Virus record (IMG/VR): IMGVR_UViG_3300035670_000059
Span: 49,733-113,732 of that record
Length of the DNA stretch: 64,000 nucleotides
Direction: 5' to 3' (one strand)
From: a virus
Shown here: positions 27,281 through 38,100 of the stretch, in pieces
Numbering within the stretch: position 1 is the stretch's first letter
Layout: each line of letters starts with the position of its first letter
The notes under the pieces: model-generated
Database searches by the model: none
Seen by the model: only the letters and a program-made list of their open reading frames with translations
Told to the model about the DNA's origin: nothing
Made by a program: the position numbers and the translations under genes

Positions 27281-27526
27281 ATGAGTCTGGAGCAAAAGCC
27301 ACCTGTAAGAATTAGTGTAGATGATGAGGATGGGCTAGTTAAACAAGCTACTTTTTCAGCATTTAGTCCTAAATCTCGAGTAAAGTATCTTAATACCATG
27401 CTCCCCTTTCCAACAAGAATACCTTCTTCAATATTTTCTCCTGTTGCTAATTCTGGAGCCAACCCACCACTCCCAGACTTACTTTATGTAGCAGCAGGAT
27501 ATGTTGAAGATGGATACGTACAATAA
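27281..27526 (+). CDS. Small hypothetical protein
   Basis: 81 residues, with a Pro-rich C-terminal half (LPFPTRIPSSIFSP, NPPLPDLLYVAAGYVED). No membrane segment or motif. It is the first gene of a unit that continues with the fibre at 27547, so a structural role is likely but unproven. Confidence 0.55.
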   Translation: MSLEQKPPVRISVDDEDGLVKQATFSAFSPKSRVKYLNTMLPFPTRIPSSIFSPVANSGANPPLPDLLYVAAGYVEDGYVQ

Positions 27527-27546
27527 AAAACTATAACTAAAATAAT

Positions 27547-29526
27547 ATGCCATTAGTATTAAGAAGTGAAAAAGGCTCGCAACTGACCTTTAACGAAATG
27601 GATGGAAACTTTACCTATTTGGAAGGTTTAGATCAAGATAAATTAACAACTAGCTCCTTTAATGCCACTACTGGTTCATTTGTAACCACTAGTTCATTTA
27701 ATGCTACTACTGGCTCATTCACAACAACCAGCTCATTTAACACTTTTTCCTCTAGCTATACTACTGGATCTTTTACTGGTTCTTTTATAGGAGACGGTAG
27801 TGGATTAACTGGTATACCAGGAGTAACTCCAATAGCTACTGGTTCATTTGCTACAACTGGTTCAAATATATTTGTTGGTAATCAAACAATAACAGGTTCA
27901 TTAATACTTTCTTCTTCTGTTGCTATAGAATTAACAGTAATAGGCAATTCTGTATTATCAGGTTCATTAACTATAAGCGGTTCAACTATTCAAAGTGGAA
28001 GCATAGATGTTAGTGGAAGTATTAATGCGGATGGATTTGAATTAGATGCAACTTCTACTTCAACTGTTCTCGCACTTAATAGTGAATTTAACCTAGATTT
28101 ATCTGGTTCCCAAACTCCAATAATTTACAAAACATTAGTATTAAATGATGGAAAGGTATTAGTTGCGGGAAGATTTGAGAGTATTAATGGACATACTACT
28201 AATGATATAGCAAGATTAAATTCAAATGGTTCAATAGATACTTCATTTACAGCAACAAATGTTGGTGGTGGATTTAGTGCAACATCACAATATATAAATA
28301 CCCTTGTAACCCAATCAGATGATAAAATAATTATAGTAGGAAGCTTTAGTTCAGTAGAGAGCAATTCAAGAACAGGAGTTGCTAGACTAAATACTAATGG
28401 TACAATAGATACTGGATTCTCAAACCCAGGATTTACTACTTTTTCCGAAGTTAGAGATGTTGCAATACAAAATGACGATAAAATAGTTGTTGTAGGTAGG
28501 TTTGATGGTGGTATAAAGAGATTAAACACTGATGGTACTATAGATGCTTCATTAAATGTACCGGATTCAACTGGATTTACTGATAACGCATTTTATTCAG
28601 TAGCACTACTACCTAGTGGTTCTGAAGAAGCTATATTGGTTGGTGGAGATTTTAATCAATGGAATACATCTGCGAATTATGATAAATTAGTTAAACTTAG
28701 TATAAGTGGATCGTTAGATACTGAATTTGCTGGGATTAATTTAGACCTATCAGGAAGTCTGGATGTTATTAAAAGAATAAAAATAGGTAGTGATAGTAAT
28801 ATCTATATTGCTGGTAAATTTAGAGATACTGGAGCAGATAGAAGTGCGGGGTTTGCAAGAGTACTTCTTACTGATGATTATGGAGATGGTATTGGTGCGC
28901 TTGATAGATTTTTTAGAACATATATAACAGGTTCATTTGTAAATGATTTTGATTTCTATGGCGAGGATAAAATATTATTAGGTGGTAGTTTTACTACTAT
29001 TGGAAATCCATCATTAAGTGTTACATCCGCTAATAGATTTGCAATAGTAAATCAAAGTAATGGTAATATTATAAGTGGATGGTTTGATTCGGGTAGTGCT
29101 TCTACCTATAATTTAAATGATGGTAGTGTTAACGCCGTTACACTTCTACCGAACGATAATGTATTGGTTGGGGGTACATTTACTAGTGCAAGTTTCCCTC
29201 TTACTGCAAGAGAAGGTTTAGCAAGTTTAAAATTAACCGGATATGGTGATGTAACAACCACATCTGATTATTCAATTACTGCAGATACGAATCAACTATT
29301 AATTAGTTCATCCAATACATACTTTAGTGGAAATGTTAATATTTCTGGAAGTATAACTGGAAGTTCACTTTTAGTAACCGGAAGCGCAAACATTAATGGC
29401 TTTACAGTATTGCCACAAGTATCTGCTTCTCTAAACTTTGCAGATGATACAGCAGCAGCATCTGGCGGAGTACCATTAGGTGGTTTATATAGAAGTGGAA
29501 GCTTTATACAAATTAGATTAGTGTAA
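27547..29526 (+). CDS. Fibre/spike protein with delta-60-type beta-propeller repeats
   Basis: 659 residues. The N-terminus LRSEKGSQLTFNEMDGNFTYLE is a typical fibre attachment start. TTSSFNATTGSF repeats follow. From about residue 195 to 560 there are about seven repeats of the form DGKVLVAGRF...ARLNSNGSIDTSF, the signature of delta-60 repeats that may form a beta-propeller. The end returns to fibre-like SGSITGSSLLVTGS. No S74 domain. It is apart from the main fibre island, between tail tube and baseplate genes, and may be a receptor-binding spike. Confidence 0.75.
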   Translation: MPLVLRSEKGSQLTFNEMDGNFTYLEGLDQDKLTTSSFNATTGSFVTTSSFNATTGSFTTTSSFNTFSSSYTTGSFTGSFIGDGSGLTGIPGVTPIATGSFATTGSNIFVGNQTITGSLILSSSVAIELTVIGNSVLSGSLTISGSTIQSGSIDVSGSINADGFELDATSTSTVLALNSEFNLDLSGSQTPIIYKTLVLNDGKVLVAGRFESINGHTTNDIARLNSNGSIDTSFTATNVGGGFSATSQYINTLVTQSDDKIIIVGSFSSVESNSRTGVARLNTNGTIDTGFSNPGFTTFSEVRDVAIQNDDKIVVVGRFDGGIKRLNTDGTIDASLNVPDSTGFTDNAFYSVALLPSGSEEAILVGGDFNQWNTSANYDKLVKLSISGSLDTEFAGINLDLSGSLDVIKRIKIGSDSNIYIAGKFRDTGADRSAGFARVLLTDDYGDGIGALDRFFRTYITGSFVNDFDFYGEDKILLGGSFTTIGNPSLSVTSANRFAIVNQSNGNIISGWFDSGSASTYNLNDGSVNAVTLLPNDNVLVGGTFTSASFPLTAREGLASLKLTGYGDVTTTSDYSITADTNQLLISSSNTYFSGNVNISGSITGSSLLVTGSANINGFTVLPQVSASLNFADDTAAASGGVPLGGLYRSGSFIQIRLV

Positions 29527-29551
29527 TACACAAATTTATACATAAATTAAG

Positions 29552-29582
29552 AAAAATAGCTTGGCTTTTGTCAAGCTTTTTC
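29552..29582 (+). terminator. Probable terminator after the spike gene
   Basis: Stem 29558-29563 with 29572-29577, extended by A-T pairs, with a T run behind it. Confidence 0.65.
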
Positions 29583-29591
29583 TTATCTTCA

Positions 29592-29600
29592 TATTTATCA
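29592..29600 (+). promoter_or_regulatory. TATTTATCA, variant promoter-like motif
   Basis: One mismatch to TATTTATAA; 30 bases before the gp26-type gene. Confidence 0.4.
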
Positions 29601-29630
29601 TCGAACAAAAGTTATATTTAAAACAAGTAT

Positions 29631-30359
29631 ATGTCTGAATTTAAGTTACCTACCGAAACAATCGAATTACCCTCAAAAGGCTTATTGTATCCTTCCGACA
29701 GTCCACTTGCTAGTGGTATCATAAGCATGAAATATATGACCGCGAGAGAAGAAGATATTTTAACCAACCAATCCTACATTCAAAACGGAACTGTAATAGA
29801 TAAACTATTACAATCACTAATTGTATCTAAAATCAATTACAGTGATTTATTAATTGGTGATAAAAATGCACTATTAATTGCTTCCCGTATCTTAGGATAT
29901 GGTAAAGACTATACTTTTATGTATGGTGGCAGAGAAGAAACAGTTGATTTAACTCAACTTTCCAATAAAAAATTAGACGAGTCTTTATACACTAAAGGTG
30001 TAAATAAATTTAATTTTGAACTACCCTACACTGGTACTCATATTACATTTAAACTTCTAACTCACGGTGATGAAATAAAGATTCAAAATGAAATTAAAGG
30101 TCTACAAAAAATCACCCCAAACACTTCTCCCGAAGCTACAACTAGATTAAAACATATGATTTTAGCTATAGATGGAGATGAAGAACAGAAAAATATCCGA
30201 AATTTTGTAGATAATTATCTTTTAGCTCGGGATGCCCGAGCATTTAGAGAATATGTTTCGCAAATCCAACCTGATGTAGATTTGACTTTTTTTCCCGGAA
30301 GTGGGGGAGAATCAATTAACATTCCAATTGGACTTAACTTTTTTTGGCCTGACCTCTAA
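29631..30359 (+). CDS. T4 gp26-type baseplate/tail assembly protein
   Basis: 242 residues of the T4 baseplate (gp26) family: IELPSKGLLYPSDSPLASG, KYMTAREEDILTNQSYIQNG and a C-terminal FFWPDL are characteristic. The gene lies just before the tape measure gene and overlaps a second ORF by 59 bases. That is the arrangement of tail assembly chaperone pairs in other long-tailed phages. The overlap contains seven T (30339-30345) at the codons TTT TTT TGG. A +1 slip there would fuse the first 238 residues to the last 91 codons of the overlapping ORF. Confidence 0.85.
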   Translation: MSEFKLPTETIELPSKGLLYPSDSPLASGIISMKYMTAREEDILTNQSYIQNGTVIDKLLQSLIVSKINYSDLLIGDKNALLIASRILGYGKDYTFMYGGREETVDLTQLSNKKLDESLYTKGVNKFNFELPYTGTHITFKLLTHGDEIKIQNEIKGLQKITPNTSPEATTRLKHMILAIDGDEEQKNIRNFVDNYLLARDARAFREYVSQIQPDVDLTFFPGSGGESINIPIGLNFFWPDL

Positions 30360-30621
30360 AATAGCCCAAGAATTTAGAAAATCTGTCTTTGATCAAATTC
30401 ACCAAATTGTTTTTCATGGCAAAGGTGGATATGATTGGGGAACTGTTTATAACATGCCAATTTGGCTTCGTAAATATACTTTTAAGCTTATAAAAGACCA
30501 TTACGATGAAGAAGCAAAACAAATTGAATCTTCTAAAACCAAATCCAATCAACAAACAGTTATAGACTCCTCTGGAAAGATCACTGCTCCCCAATTCTTA
30601 AAACAAACAAGTTATAAATAA
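30301..30621 (+). CDS. Overlapping downstream ORF, possible frameshift partner of the gp26-type protein
   Basis: 106 codons from a GTG that lies inside the gp26-type gene. No ATG or ribosome site supports separate initiation. From residue 16 on the sequence looks like a real domain (IAQEFRKSVFDQIHQIVF, GGYDWGTVYNMPIWLRKYTF, then a polar tail), similar to small proteins seen behind gp26-type genes in other phages (from memory). It may be made as a +1 (or -2) frameshift extension at 30339-30345, or from the GTG. Confidence 0.7.
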   Translation: MGENQLTFQLDLTFFGLTSKIAQEFRKSVFDQIHQIVFHGKGGYDWGTVYNMPIWLRKYTFKLIKDHYDEEAKQIESSKTKSNQQTVIDSSGKITAPQFLKQTSYK

Positions 30622-30636
30622 AACTGTATATTTCAA

Positions 30637-30645
30637 TATTTATAA
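30637..30645 (+). promoter_or_regulatory. TATTTATAA promoter-like motif
   Basis: Exact 9-mer, 12 bases before the tape measure gene. Confidence 0.55.
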
Positions 30646-30657
30646 CAAAATATTTTT

Positions 30658-32655
30658 ATGGCTTTAGGAGACGGCAAAGCAAAACAAGAATCTCAAGAAA
30701 TAAAAGGAGAATTATCTGCTATTTTAGATGCTGTATCATCTATTGGGGATAAATTAGTATCTTCTTTTCAAGATGCTGTTGATGAAGCTAGTAAATTTCG
30801 TAATGTATCAGAAGCTACCTCAAAAACCTTAAAACGAGGTTTACTTTCAGATATAAAGGAAACAGTAAAAAATACTGAAGATCTTATTAGAGCTCAAGTA
30901 AAGGCAGAAAAAGGATTATTAAGGCAATCTGAAATTCAAAAACTGCAAAATAAACTAGCTGAAAATAGAGCATTATTTGAGGCTAGGCAAGCTATAGCTT
31001 TAGCAAATAAAGTTCCATTAACTAAAGCTCAAACTAAAAAATTTGAAGAGCAACTTGTATTACAAGAAGCATCCCTTAAAGCCACAATAAAAGCTAATAA
31101 AGAAAATGAAAAAGCTTTTGGTTTAATAGGTTTAGCTAAATCCGCAGCTAGTGGGTTAGCCGATAAAATTGATAAAAGTGGAAAATTATCTAAAGTATTT
31201 AGTGGAGAACTAAATAAAGCTCAAAAACTTACTTTGCTTGCAGATAGTGCTTTTGCATTATTGGTAAATGGTGTACTTCAAGCTAGTGATAATATAGCAG
31301 CAATTGCTAAAAATACTGGAGTATCAGCTAATGAAGCCCAAAGATTACAAGCTAGTTTTGCTACTGCTGCTTCTGAATCTGGAAAATTATTTATAAACAG
31401 TAAGGATTTAAACAAAGCATTTGGTGAACTTTCTAGCCAAACTGGATTAATAGCAGATTTTGGTGGAAAAACTTTAGTTACCCAAGCTACTTTAACTAAA
31501 CAATTAGGATTATCATCTCAATCCGCTGGTAAATTATCATTACTCTCCAGAATTCAAAGTCAAAACACTGAAGGGGTTTTATCCAATACAGTAAAGACTG
31601 TAGGGGCAATTTCAAGACAAAATGGAGTTGCACTTAACGCTAAGAGTATTTTAGAAGAAATTAGTAATACAAGTGCAGCTATAACAGTTTCACTAGGTAA
31701 AAATCCAATAGCTTTAGCTGAAGCTGCTTCTCAAGCTAAATTATTTGGTGCTAATTTATCTACTGTAGATACTATTGCCTCTAGTTTATTGAATTTTGAA
31801 GAATCTATTTCTAATGAATTACAAGCTGAATTATTAACGGGTCAAAATATTAATCTAGAAAGAGCAAGATTATTAGCTTTAAATAACGACCTATCAGGTT
31901 TATCTAAGGAATTAGCTGATAACGAAGAAATTATAACAGCATTCGCTACAGGAAATAGAATACAACAAGAAGCAGCAGCAGCCGCTATTGGATTAAGCCG
32001 AGAGCAATTAGCAGAAATAGCATTACAACAAGAATTTAATAATTTATCAGCAGAACAATTTAGAGATACTTACGGAGAAGTAACATACCAACAATTACAG
32101 TCTCAATCTGCTAGTGAAAAATTTGCCTCAACTTTAGAAGCAATACAAGGAATTATAGGAGATATAGGTATAGCTTTTGCTCCATTTTTAGATGGATTAG
32201 CAACAGCTGTTGGATTTCTCGCTAAAAATAAGGCAGCAGCTATAGGATTAGCGGCTGTATTAACTACATTAGCTAGTATCTCTCTTGCTAATGCCATAGC
32301 TAATATATTTGCTTCTTCTGTATTAACTGGTCCAATTGCTGGTCCAATACTTGCAGCTGCTACAGTTGCAGGAATGATTGCAGCAATTGCATCCTCTAAA
32401 TCATTAACTACAGCAGATGATATGATAGCTCCTTCAGGTTATGGAGACAGAATTTTATCTACACCTAAAGGATCTATAGCATTAAACAATAACGATACAG
32501 TTGTAGCAGGTACAAACTTAGGTGGAGGAGGAAACCAAGAAACTAAACGTACCAACCAACTGCTAGAAAGATTATTAAATCAACCCGCAGTATTTAAAAT
32601 AGGAACAGATGAATTCTATACTGCTACCTCAAAATATAGCTATCAAATTCAATAA
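30658..32655 (+). CDS. Tape measure-like tail protein
   Basis: 665 residues, almost all helical: coiled coil in the first 170 residues, then Ala/Leu-rich helices, and two hydrophobic stretches near residues 505-525 and 535-585 (AAIGLAAVLTTLASISLANA, GPIAGPILAAATVAGMIAAI). This is the usual build of tape measure proteins, which fix tail length and later enter the host membrane. Position behind the gp26-type pair supports it. It would do the job of T4 gp29. Confidence 0.75.
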   Translation: MALGDGKAKQESQEIKGELSAILDAVSSIGDKLVSSFQDAVDEASKFRNVSEATSKTLKRGLLSDIKETVKNTEDLIRAQVKAEKGLLRQSEIQKLQNKLAENRALFEARQAIALANKVPLTKAQTKKFEEQLVLQEASLKATIKANKENEKAFGLIGLAKSAASGLADKIDKSGKLSKVFSGELNKAQKLTLLADSAFALLVNGVLQASDNIAAIAKNTGVSANEAQRLQASFATAASESGKLFINSKDLNKAFGELSSQTGLIADFGGKTLVTQATLTKQLGLSSQSAGKLSLLSRIQSQNTEGVLSNTVKTVGAISRQNGVALNAKSILEEISNTSAAITVSLGKNPIALAEAASQAKLFGANLSTVDTIASSLLNFEESISNELQAELLTGQNINLERARLLALNNDLSGLSKELADNEEIITAFATGNRIQQEAAAAAIGLSREQLAEIALQQEFNNLSAEQFRDTYGEVTYQQLQSQSASEKFASTLEAIQGIIGDIGIAFAPFLDGLATAVGFLAKNKAAAIGLAAVLTTLASISLANAIANIFASSVLTGPIAGPILAAATVAGMIAAIASSKSLTTADDMIAPSGYGDRILSTPKGSIALNNNDTVVAGTNLGGGGNQETKRTNQLLERLLNQPAVFKIGTDEFYTATSKYSYQIQ

Positions 32656-32662
32656 CATTTAA

Positions 32663-32671
32663 TATTTATAA
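32663..32671 (+). promoter_or_regulatory. TATTTATAA promoter-like motif
   Basis: Exact 9-mer, 20 bases before the small ORF at 32692. Confidence 0.55.
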
Positions 32672-32691
32672 TAAATTAAACCTTATACACA

Positions 32692-32871
32692 ATGGCATTA
32701 TTAGATAAATTGCAAAAAGATGGTACAGTATTAACTCCTTTAAGAGGTACTAGACCAACTGCTACATTAGTAAAAGATGTAATCCAAGTAAACAATACCT
32801 TCTCTAAAGGGCAGTATCAAAATTACGTTGTTAATACCCCTAGAGCTCAGGATCTTACAGGTAACAAGTAA
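32692..32871 (+). CDS. Small hypothetical protein (59 aa) of the baseplate unit
   Basis: A short ORF starting MALLDKLQKDGTVLTPLRGT. It is preceded by a promoter-like motif and followed after 6 bases by the next start, so it is very probably real. Soluble, no motif recognised. Confidence 0.65.
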   Translation: MALLDKLQKDGTVLTPLRGTRPTATLVKDVIQVNNTFSKGQYQNYVVNTPRAQDLTGNK

Positions 32872-32877
32872 TATTAA

Positions 32878-34800
32878 ATGTCATTAGTAAATCTAAAAAC
32901 TAACCTAAAATCTCTACGATACGGACAGGATAGAGTAGGTGGGGGGAACAGTAATCAACCATATATTAAAAGCCCAATCCCCGACAATGCTTCTAGCTTA
33001 GATCGTAGTGGGGGAGTTGACTTTCTCTTACGTGGTGGAATATTAACCCCTTCTAGAGCTGCCAAAGATGTATCTAGATTAACTAAGATGTTTTTTGATT
33101 TTAAATCCCCAAACGGGGTACTTTTTACTGCTAAACAAAATTTACTTTCTAGAACAGGTGTAAAAACACAAGCAGGTGGATTTATAAATGAAGGTGCATA
33201 TTTACCTACCTCTACAATACTACAAGCTGGTGGAAATGCTTTTGGTACCCACTTACTAAAACAAGGAATAAACCCATTCCGAAACACATCCCCAGATGCT
33301 GGAGCAATTAATAATCCACTTTTAAATCTATTAGGTGTAGGTGGTGCTGTTCAAAGTCTTATCAACAACGCCGGAGGATTACCTGTATATTCACAAACAG
33401 TAAGATCTGATCAATCCCCCGATAATAACCGTTTAGTTCAACTAAAAGATTCTAAAATAGGATCTAATATTAACCGCAAACAAGAAGGAATATTTGGTGA
33501 CCAAACATTTAGACAAATTTTAGGCCAAATCAATCCATTTAAAAATAAATTAAGTAGTATAGCTAAAACTATCTTCACTAATAAAACCCAAAAACTAGGA
33601 ATATCTAGTGATAACAGAGAAATTTTAAGATATGGTGGAGGCCCGGGTTCTATATTAGGGGTAGGACAAACTGCTATAAGAAGATACTATTTTTCTACTA
33701 CCGAAGGATTTAGCTATGATGTATCTAAAGGATTTTTTAATGTTTTAGGAGCAGGACAAGGAATAGAAGACAGACGTTTAGGTAATAATGGTGGCAGTAC
33801 CGTATCTGATTTTAGAAGTTTATTAGATATTAATAAAAATGCTACTCGACAAACTATCCTCTCCAAATCCCCAGATTATAAAACTAAAAATATTGAAAAT
33901 AGAGTTAATCTAGGAGACCCAGGAAGAAAAAATAAAAATGTTTCTAGTTATACTGCGGGATTAGGTAAATTAGATAAAATTACTTCTATGCCCCTATATC
34001 AATCTGATAAAGGAAATCATAGTGGTCACCGAAATGATTTAGTTAAATTTAGTATTGGAATAATAGACAATAAACTCCCTGATCAAAGAGTTTATATTCA
34101 CTTCCGTGCATTTTTGGATTCAATGGAAGATAACTATAATGCACAGTGGGATAGTTTTAAATACATGGGTAGAGGTGAAAACTTCTATAGATACAACGGA
34201 TTTACTCGTAATATAAATTTAAGCTGGACGGTAGCAGCTCAATCCAAAGAAGAATTAATACCAATGTATCAAAAATTAAACTTTTTAGCTTCATCTCTAT
34301 CACCAGATTTCTCTGATGCCGGTTATATGAGAGGCAATTTAGCAGTACTTACCGTTGGGGGATATATATTTGAACAACCCGGTATAATAACAAGCATAAA
34401 CTATTCAGTTCCACAAGAATCCCCATGGGAAATTGGAATAAGTGATACTGCGGGATTTGATGATACTGTTAAAGAACTCCCTCACATAATTAAAGTAACA
34501 GGATTTAGCTTTATACCTATTCATGAATTTGTACCTAAAATCCAGAAAAATACTTATGATGGTCTTTACAATGAAGACGGAACTAATTTAAGAAACGTAA
34601 TTAGCAAATTTGGAAGAGGGGATGAAATTGGAAAAGAAAGATACATAGCCCTATCAAAAGACACCACCCCCTCTGCTGCTACTACTAATTATAATCCCCC
34701 CAATGATTATACTTATGATGTTAAACAAGCTAGAGCTAATCTTAACCAAAATATCCCTACTTCTCCTACTAGAATTTTACCTGCCTTTTCCTCTACCTAA
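32878..34800 (+). CDS. Baseplate / tail-tube junction-like structural protein
   Basis: 640 residues. Residues about 375-560 carry a pattern seen in baseplate or tube-initiator proteins of uncultured myophages: IHFRAFLDSMEDNYNAQWDS, YMGRGENFYRYNGFTR, WTVAAQSKEELIPMYQKLNF, VGGYIFEQPGIITSINYSVP and ESPWEIGI. This resembles a tube-like beta fold, so a role similar to T4 gp48 or gp54 is plausible. The N-terminal 350 residues are Gly/Asn-rich and not recognised. Confidence 0.6.
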   Translation: MSLVNLKTNLKSLRYGQDRVGGGNSNQPYIKSPIPDNASSLDRSGGVDFLLRGGILTPSRAAKDVSRLTKMFFDFKSPNGVLFTAKQNLLSRTGVKTQAGGFINEGAYLPTSTILQAGGNAFGTHLLKQGINPFRNTSPDAGAINNPLLNLLGVGGAVQSLINNAGGLPVYSQTVRSDQSPDNNRLVQLKDSKIGSNINRKQEGIFGDQTFRQILGQINPFKNKLSSIAKTIFTNKTQKLGISSDNREILRYGGGPGSILGVGQTAIRRYYFSTTEGFSYDVSKGFFNVLGAGQGIEDRRLGNNGGSTVSDFRSLLDINKNATRQTILSKSPDYKTKNIENRVNLGDPGRKNKNVSSYTAGLGKLDKITSMPLYQSDKGNHSGHRNDLVKFSIGIIDNKLPDQRVYIHFRAFLDSMEDNYNAQWDSFKYMGRGENFYRYNGFTRNINLSWTVAAQSKEELIPMYQKLNFLASSLSPDFSDAGYMRGNLAVLTVGGYIFEQPGIITSINYSVPQESPWEIGISDTAGFDDTVKELPHIIKVTGFSFIPIHEFVPKIQKNTYDGLYNEDGTNLRNVISKFGRGDEIGKERYIALSKDTTPSAATTNYNPPNDYTYDVKQARANLNQNIPTSPTRILPAFSST

Positions 34801-34808
34801 AAAATAGT

Positions 34809-35111
34809 ATGAACCGTTACAAAAATACACCTGTATTTAAAAACCAACCCGGAAAACGATATTATGGTACTACCAAATATCCTGATCTTCCTTTGGATTT
34901 CAACGATATTTACGTATATTCAACCGTAGGTGATAGATTTGATATATTAGCATTACAATATTATAGTGATTCTACTTTATGGTGGGTAATTTCAATTGCA
35001 AACACTAATTTAACACAAGGCTCATATTACATACCCGAAGGATCTCAAATTAGAATACCTGCTAATATAAGCAGAATTATGGCTCAATACAATGCGTTAA
35101 ACTCAATTTAA
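34809..35111 (+). CDS. Baseplate protein with LysM-like fold, gp53/gpX type
   Basis: 100 residues. The block DRFDILALQYYSDSTLWWVI, then IANTNLTQGSYYIPEGSQIR, is the compact LysM-like pattern of small baseplate proteins (T4 gp53, P2 gpX), where it acts as a structural joint rather than free peptidoglycan binder. It lies 8 bases behind the tube-junction gene and 4 bases before the hub gene, which fits the baseplate cluster. Confidence 0.7.
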   Translation: MNRYKNTPVFKNQPGKRYYGTTKYPDLPLDFNDIYVYSTVGDRFDILALQYYSDSTLWWVISIANTNLTQGSYYIPEGSQIRIPANISRIMAQYNALNSI

Positions 35112-35115
35112 AGTT

Positions 35116-38100
35116 ATGACTGGAAATGTAGTAGGAGAACCGATTGAAGACTTTGTAGATAAACAAATTGGTATAAGACAGCAAAATCAATTTGGAGGTT
35201 ATGGAACTACTCTTAGAACTGATGATCAACTCCAATATCTCAATAATAGAAATGCTTGGGTAAAATTAGCTTCTTCGGTTAGTGTATTACCGGATGCTAC
35301 CATTCCTTCTACTCCTGAGGAATCTGTAGCACAAAGATATGGGTTAGAGTTTACGGGTACAACAATACCTTTAGGAGAATCTAAACTTAAAAATATAGGT
35401 ATACAAGATACTTCAAATTATTTAGGCACTAAACTTGCAGAAAAAGCAATACTTTTTAATACTATCTCCCAATATACCTCTGGTGGCACTTTAAGTAATA
35501 ATAGAGCGGGTGTTGCTAATACTAACAATTTATGGAATGATGGTTTTATTTATGGAATAGGTGGGACAGAATTTGGCATCCAACCCCCTCCCGGTATTAT
35601 AGGAGTTACTATTGATTCTTTAAACCGAGGTTCTATTCGAAAAGCAAATATAACACTTAAAGCCCACAACAAATTTCAATTCGATCTTATTGAATTACTC
35701 TATTTGAGATTAGGTTTTACAATGATGTTAGAATGGGGGTGGGACAAATACCTTGATAGTAAAGGAGTTCTCCAACAAACAGGCAATACTATAATTGAAG
35801 ATGAATGGTTCAAAACTAATGGAACTACTCAACTTCAAATGCTCAACTCTATCCAGAAAAAAAGAAGAGACTACCAAGGGAATTATGATGGATTTTTTGG
35901 TAAAGTATCTAATTTTACTTGGAATTTTAATCCTGATGGCTCATATGACATTTCAATAGATTTAATTACACTTGGGGATGTTATTGAATCTTTAAAAGTT
36001 AACACCTCAGTTAAAGAAAAATTTTATCCCGATGGGGGTCTTTTTGAAGACATCAAATTTCCAGAAGATAAAAGTAATACTAATATAGCTAAAGTTGCTA
36101 CTTTAAATACTTTAGGTTATTTTCTTTTTAGTAAAATAAAAGAAATTACAAATAACTTTACTTATACACGTAGTGAAAATATAAATACTAACTACCCCAA
36201 TTATATATCATTTTTTACCACAAATACAACTTCATATCAAAGTCCTCAATATTATGTAAGACTGGGTGAGTTTTTAACTCAATTAGAGGGTTTAATAGTA
36301 CCTAAAGTACAAAATAATAATTCTGATAAATTTTCTCAAATTACTTTTGAAAAAACAGGATGTTTAATTTCATATTTTCCTAATCAGATACCTTTAGATC
36401 CTAGAGTTTGTATTTTTAAACCTTCTTTAAATTCTTATGGTGATATAAAGGGCATAATTAGTCCTACTTATTTTAACCTTATTCCTATCCCTTATCTAGT
36501 TTCTATTGATGGGAGCATATATGGGTCACTTATGGACTTATACATAAATTTTGAATTTATTGCAGGATTACTAGTAGCAAACGGAGGCCCAGATCAAGAA
36601 TTATTCTTATTTAAATTTTTACAGGATTTATGTAATGGAATAAATACGGCTTTAGGTGGAGTTAATAAACTAGAACCCATTATAAAAGATGATTATTTTA
36701 TTACAATAATAGATCAAACTCTTTCATCACCCGAGGTTAAAGACACAGTTAATTTAGAAGTATATGGATACAACCCTTCAGATCTCAATAATCCAGTTTC
36801 TAACTTTGTAAAAGATGTAAAATTTATATCTAAAATTACACCTCAATTAGCCTCTACAATTAGTATTGGGGCTACAGCCGCAGGGAGCTCAACTTCTGAA
36901 ATAGATGGGACAGCATTCTCAAAATGGAGTGAAGGATTAGTAGATAGATTTGCTGAAAAAATATCAGAACCCGCAGGACTTGATCTTATTACAGACAATC
37001 AAGAAAAAGGAGCAAAATCTGTAGAAGAATATAAAGCAATATTTGAAAGATTTGAGTACGCAGATGATACTATTTCAATATTGAGGTCATTCCAATATGC
37101 TTTAGCAAGATTAGGAAATAATCTTAACCCTGGGGGCACAAGTACAGTAGTATTGCGAAATTTAGAAAAAGAAGAGGAAACTAAAAAAAGAATAGTAAAA
37201 AACAGTCCTAGATACAAAGATTTAGAAAACAGAGCTATGACCTTTTCTCAATTTTATGCCGCAGCTTCCCAAATAGATATAAATAAAAGATTACAAGGTA
37301 TTAGGGGTGAAAATGAAATTAATGAATTAGCTTCTAGTAATTATATTATATACTTAATTAAAGCTTTTGGAGGTAATTCAGAGGAAATTAAAGTTGAATA
37401 TGCAAATTATGATAATATTCAGAGTGGAACAGGTTTTTCATCTATTGGAAGATCTTTAAAAAATTCTACAACTATTAAAAATTTACAAGTAGATCCTAAT
37501 CAAGGTCGTTATCTAGAGTTTGATGATGTTTTTATTTCTCAAGGTAAATCTGCTTATAAAACTTATATAAATACTTTAAATAATAGCAGATATAAGATAG
37601 ATAATATTCCTTCTAGTGATGTAGGTTTTATTCCCCTATCTTTTGAATTAGTGCTAGATGGTATATCAGGTATAAAAATGTACAATAAATTAAAAATTAA
37701 TAGTAAATTTTTACCCTCTAATTACCCCGAATCGTTAAGTTTTATTATAACTAAAGTTAATCACAACATATCAAATAATAGTTGGGATACTTCTTTATCT
37801 ACTATTTCTATACCTAAAACAGAGCCTTATAAATATACCACCCTCCCTTCAGAAAATACTGGAAACACAGGTGAAAAAAATACAGGTGGTTTCGGAGGGG
37901 GAACTATTGCTGGACTTACTCCTAATGCAGATTATTTAAGAGGTGTATTAAGGCAGCTAGGCTACAAAGAAAAAGGTATAGAATTAGCAGAAAATGGAGA
38001 TATAACACTAGAAGTAGCTAAAGTTGCAGAATCAGTGTTTAGAATGCTTAAAAAGAGATATCCTACTAGTGACATAATAGTTACTGCTGGTAATGATACA

